Of a stretch of 61,803 bases of DNA, positions 60,885 through 61,803 are shown piece after piece. The stretch lies in contig JACADY010000025.1 in assembly GCA_013389115.1 (NCBI GenBank), positions 1 through 61,803 of the forward strand, written 5' to 3'. Under the pieces are notes generated by a model that ran no database searches, had not been told where the DNA came from, and saw nothing but the letters and a program-made list of their open reading frames with translations. This DNA is from Alphaproteobacteria bacterium. GTDB lineage: Bacteria > Pseudomonadota > Alphaproteobacteria > Micropepsales > Micropepsaceae. The position numbers and the translations under genes are program-made. Each line of letters opens with the position of its first letter. The stretch's first letter is position 1.

Positions 60885-61624
60885 TGGAAGGCAATGCCAT
60901 CGAGATCGTCGATCTGTGCAAATGGTTCGGTCGGTTCCAGGCGCTCAAGAACATCAATTTCACGGTCGCGCATGGCGAGCGGATTGTGATCTGCGGACCT
61001 TCGGGCTCGGGCAAGTCGACGCTCATCCGCTGCATCAACCGCCTCGAGGAGCATGAGGCGGGGCGCATCGTGGTCGAGGGGGTCGAGCTCACCTCGAACC
61101 TGCGCGATATCGAGGGCGTGCGGCGGGAAGTCGGGATGGTGTTCCAGCAGTTCAATCTGTTTCCGCATTTGACCGTGCTTGAGAACTGCACGCTGGCGCC
61201 GATCTGGGTGCGCAAGACGCCGAAGGCCGAGGCGGAGGCAATGGCGCTGAAACTGCTTGAACGGGTGCGCATTCCCGAACAGGCGTTCAAATTTCCCGGC
61301 CAGTTGTCGGGCGGTCAGCAGCAGCGCGTGGCCATTGCGCGCTCCTTATGCATGAACCCACGCATCATGCTGTTCGATGAACCGACGAGCGCGCTTGATC
61401 CTGAAATGATCAACGAGGTGCTCGAGGTCATGGTCGAACTTGCCGAGGAAGGCATGACGATGCTGGTCGTCACGCATGAAATGGGGTTTGCCCGGCGGGT
61501 GGCGGATCGGGTCGTCTTCATGGATGGCGGCGAGATCATTGAGCAGGGGCCGCCCGCGACGTTTTTTGACAATCCGCAGCATACGCGCACGCGGGAATTC
61601 CTGAGCCAGATCCTTTCGCACTAG
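60884..61624 (+). CDS. aapP: General L-amino-acid ABC transporter ATPase AapP
   Basis: 246 aa from ATG 60884 (TGATG overlap with aapM); GTG 60881 is also possible. Walker [11 protein letters not shown] loop [19 protein letters not shown] signature [15 protein letters not shown], Walker [16 protein letters not shown] and H loop [15 protein letters not shown] are all intact. It energises import by AapQM. Last gene of the operon. Confidence 0.95.
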   Translation: MEGNAIEIVDLCKWFGRFQALKNINFTVAHGERIVICGPSGSGKSTLIRCINRLEEHEAGRIVVEGVELTSNLRDIEGVRREVGMVFQQFNLFPHLTVLENCTLAPIWVRKTPKAEAEAMALKLLERVRIPEQAFKFPGQLSGGQQQRVAIARSLCMNPRIMLFDEPTSALDPEMINEVLEVMVELAEEGMTMLVVTHEMGFARRVADRVVFMDGGEIIEQGPPATFFDNPQHTRTREFLSQILSH

Positions 61625-61639
61625 GCAACCTCAAGAAGT

Positions 61640-61670
61640 GTCATGGCCCGGCTTCAAGCCGGCCATCCAC
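61640..61670 (+). repeat. REP-like palindromic repeat, copy 1
   Basis: Begins GTCATGGCCCGGCTTCAAGC and ends CCATCCAC, with internal self-complementarity (GGCCCGGCTT/AAGCCGGCC). It lies 15 bp after aapP and may serve as its transcription terminator. A second, inverted copy is at 61775-61803. Confidence 0.6.
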
Positions 61671-61774
61671 AGTGTTGGCATTCTCGAACCCGTGTTTCTT
61701 GGGTGCGAAGAGAATCCAGGTCTTTTGCGCTGGATCCTCTTCGCGGCTCTCGCCACTCGAGGATGACGGAAGAG

Positions 61775-61803
61775 GTGGATGGCCCGCTTACGAGGGCCAT
61801 GAC
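61775..61803 (-). repeat. REP-like palindromic repeat, copy 2 (inverted)
   Basis: Reverse complement reads GTCATGGCCCTCGTAAGCGG, ending CCATCCAC, related to the copy at 61640. It touches the window edge. The 104 bp between copies include GCGAAGAGAATCCAG/CTGGATCCTCTTCGC, another hairpin, so the unit may be a bipartite REP doublet. Confidence 0.55.

Overview
The window looks like the chromosome of a high-GC alphaproteobacterium. Pointers are a complete aapJQMP-type general L-amino-acid ABC operon, an NDUFS4-type accessory subunit of respiratory complex I, a two-domain cold-shock protein, an ars operon built around aqpS, and many ATGA/GTGA overlaps between genes. I cannot name the genus from sequence alone. 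Ordinary chromosomal blocks alternate with at least three pieces of acquired DNA.

Region 1 (1-13741) is accessory. It opens with a defence island: the 3' part of an adenine methylase and its XhoI/PaeR7I-like endonuclease (2-2404), an ABC-three-component (ABC-3C) type system (2401-5842), and a short ORF coupled to an Mrr-like nuclease (5854-6887). A mobilisation module follows: ArdC antirestriction protein, DUF2493 protein, small conserved plasmid-type genes, relaxase and MobC (7025-12164). It ends with a coupled operon of two glyoxalase-fold genes around a gutted RibD-like gene, divergent from an HxlR regulator (12349-13741).

Region 2 (13978-31083) is mostly chromosomal: malic enzyme, a PLP decarboxylase, and an arsenic operon (arsR, arsI, thioredoxin-type arsC, aqpS, glutaredoxin-type arsC). 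Then come a rhodanese-like secreted protein, a GMC oxidoreductase, a membrane-anchored serine hydrolase, a probable halohydrin dehalogenase, a ClpP-type protease, a GH13 glucosidase, an enoyl-CoA hydratase, a NifU-like scaffold and an EamA transporter.

Region 3 (31251-32736) is a 1.5-kb cassette bounded by 29-bp inverted repeats. It carries a small HTH gene, an orphan adenine methyltransferase and a membrane protein, but no transposase.

Region 4 (33049-34861) is chromosomal: cold-shock protein, DUF192 protein, tRNA-Pro(UGG) and NDUFS4 protein.

Region 5 (34916-48572) is a 13.7-kb integrated element that looks like a phage satellite. Its tyrosine integrase used a tRNA-Arg(UCU) anticodon loop as target and left the host tRNA split into a 5' half (34885) and a 3' half (48564). 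The element carries its own complete tRNA-Arg(UCU) at 35031-35107. Other content is a GIY-YIG protein, a type II restriction-modification pair, a glycosyltransferase coupled to the methylase, small phage-type genes, a TerS-like protein, a serine recombinase, a candidate iteron origin (CGTAAC hexamers), a primase/VapE-type helicase, an AlpA-like excisionase and the integrase. I see no structural phage genes.

Region 6 (48609-61803) holds a secreted protein, an IS1380-family insertion sequence, a low-GC acyl-carrier-like gene, a Sel1-repeat protein, a sugar-lactone oxidase, biotin-carrier and carboxyltransferase subunits of an acyl-CoA carboxylase, a cystathionine beta-lyase, and the aap operon. 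A pair of REP-like repeats closes the window.
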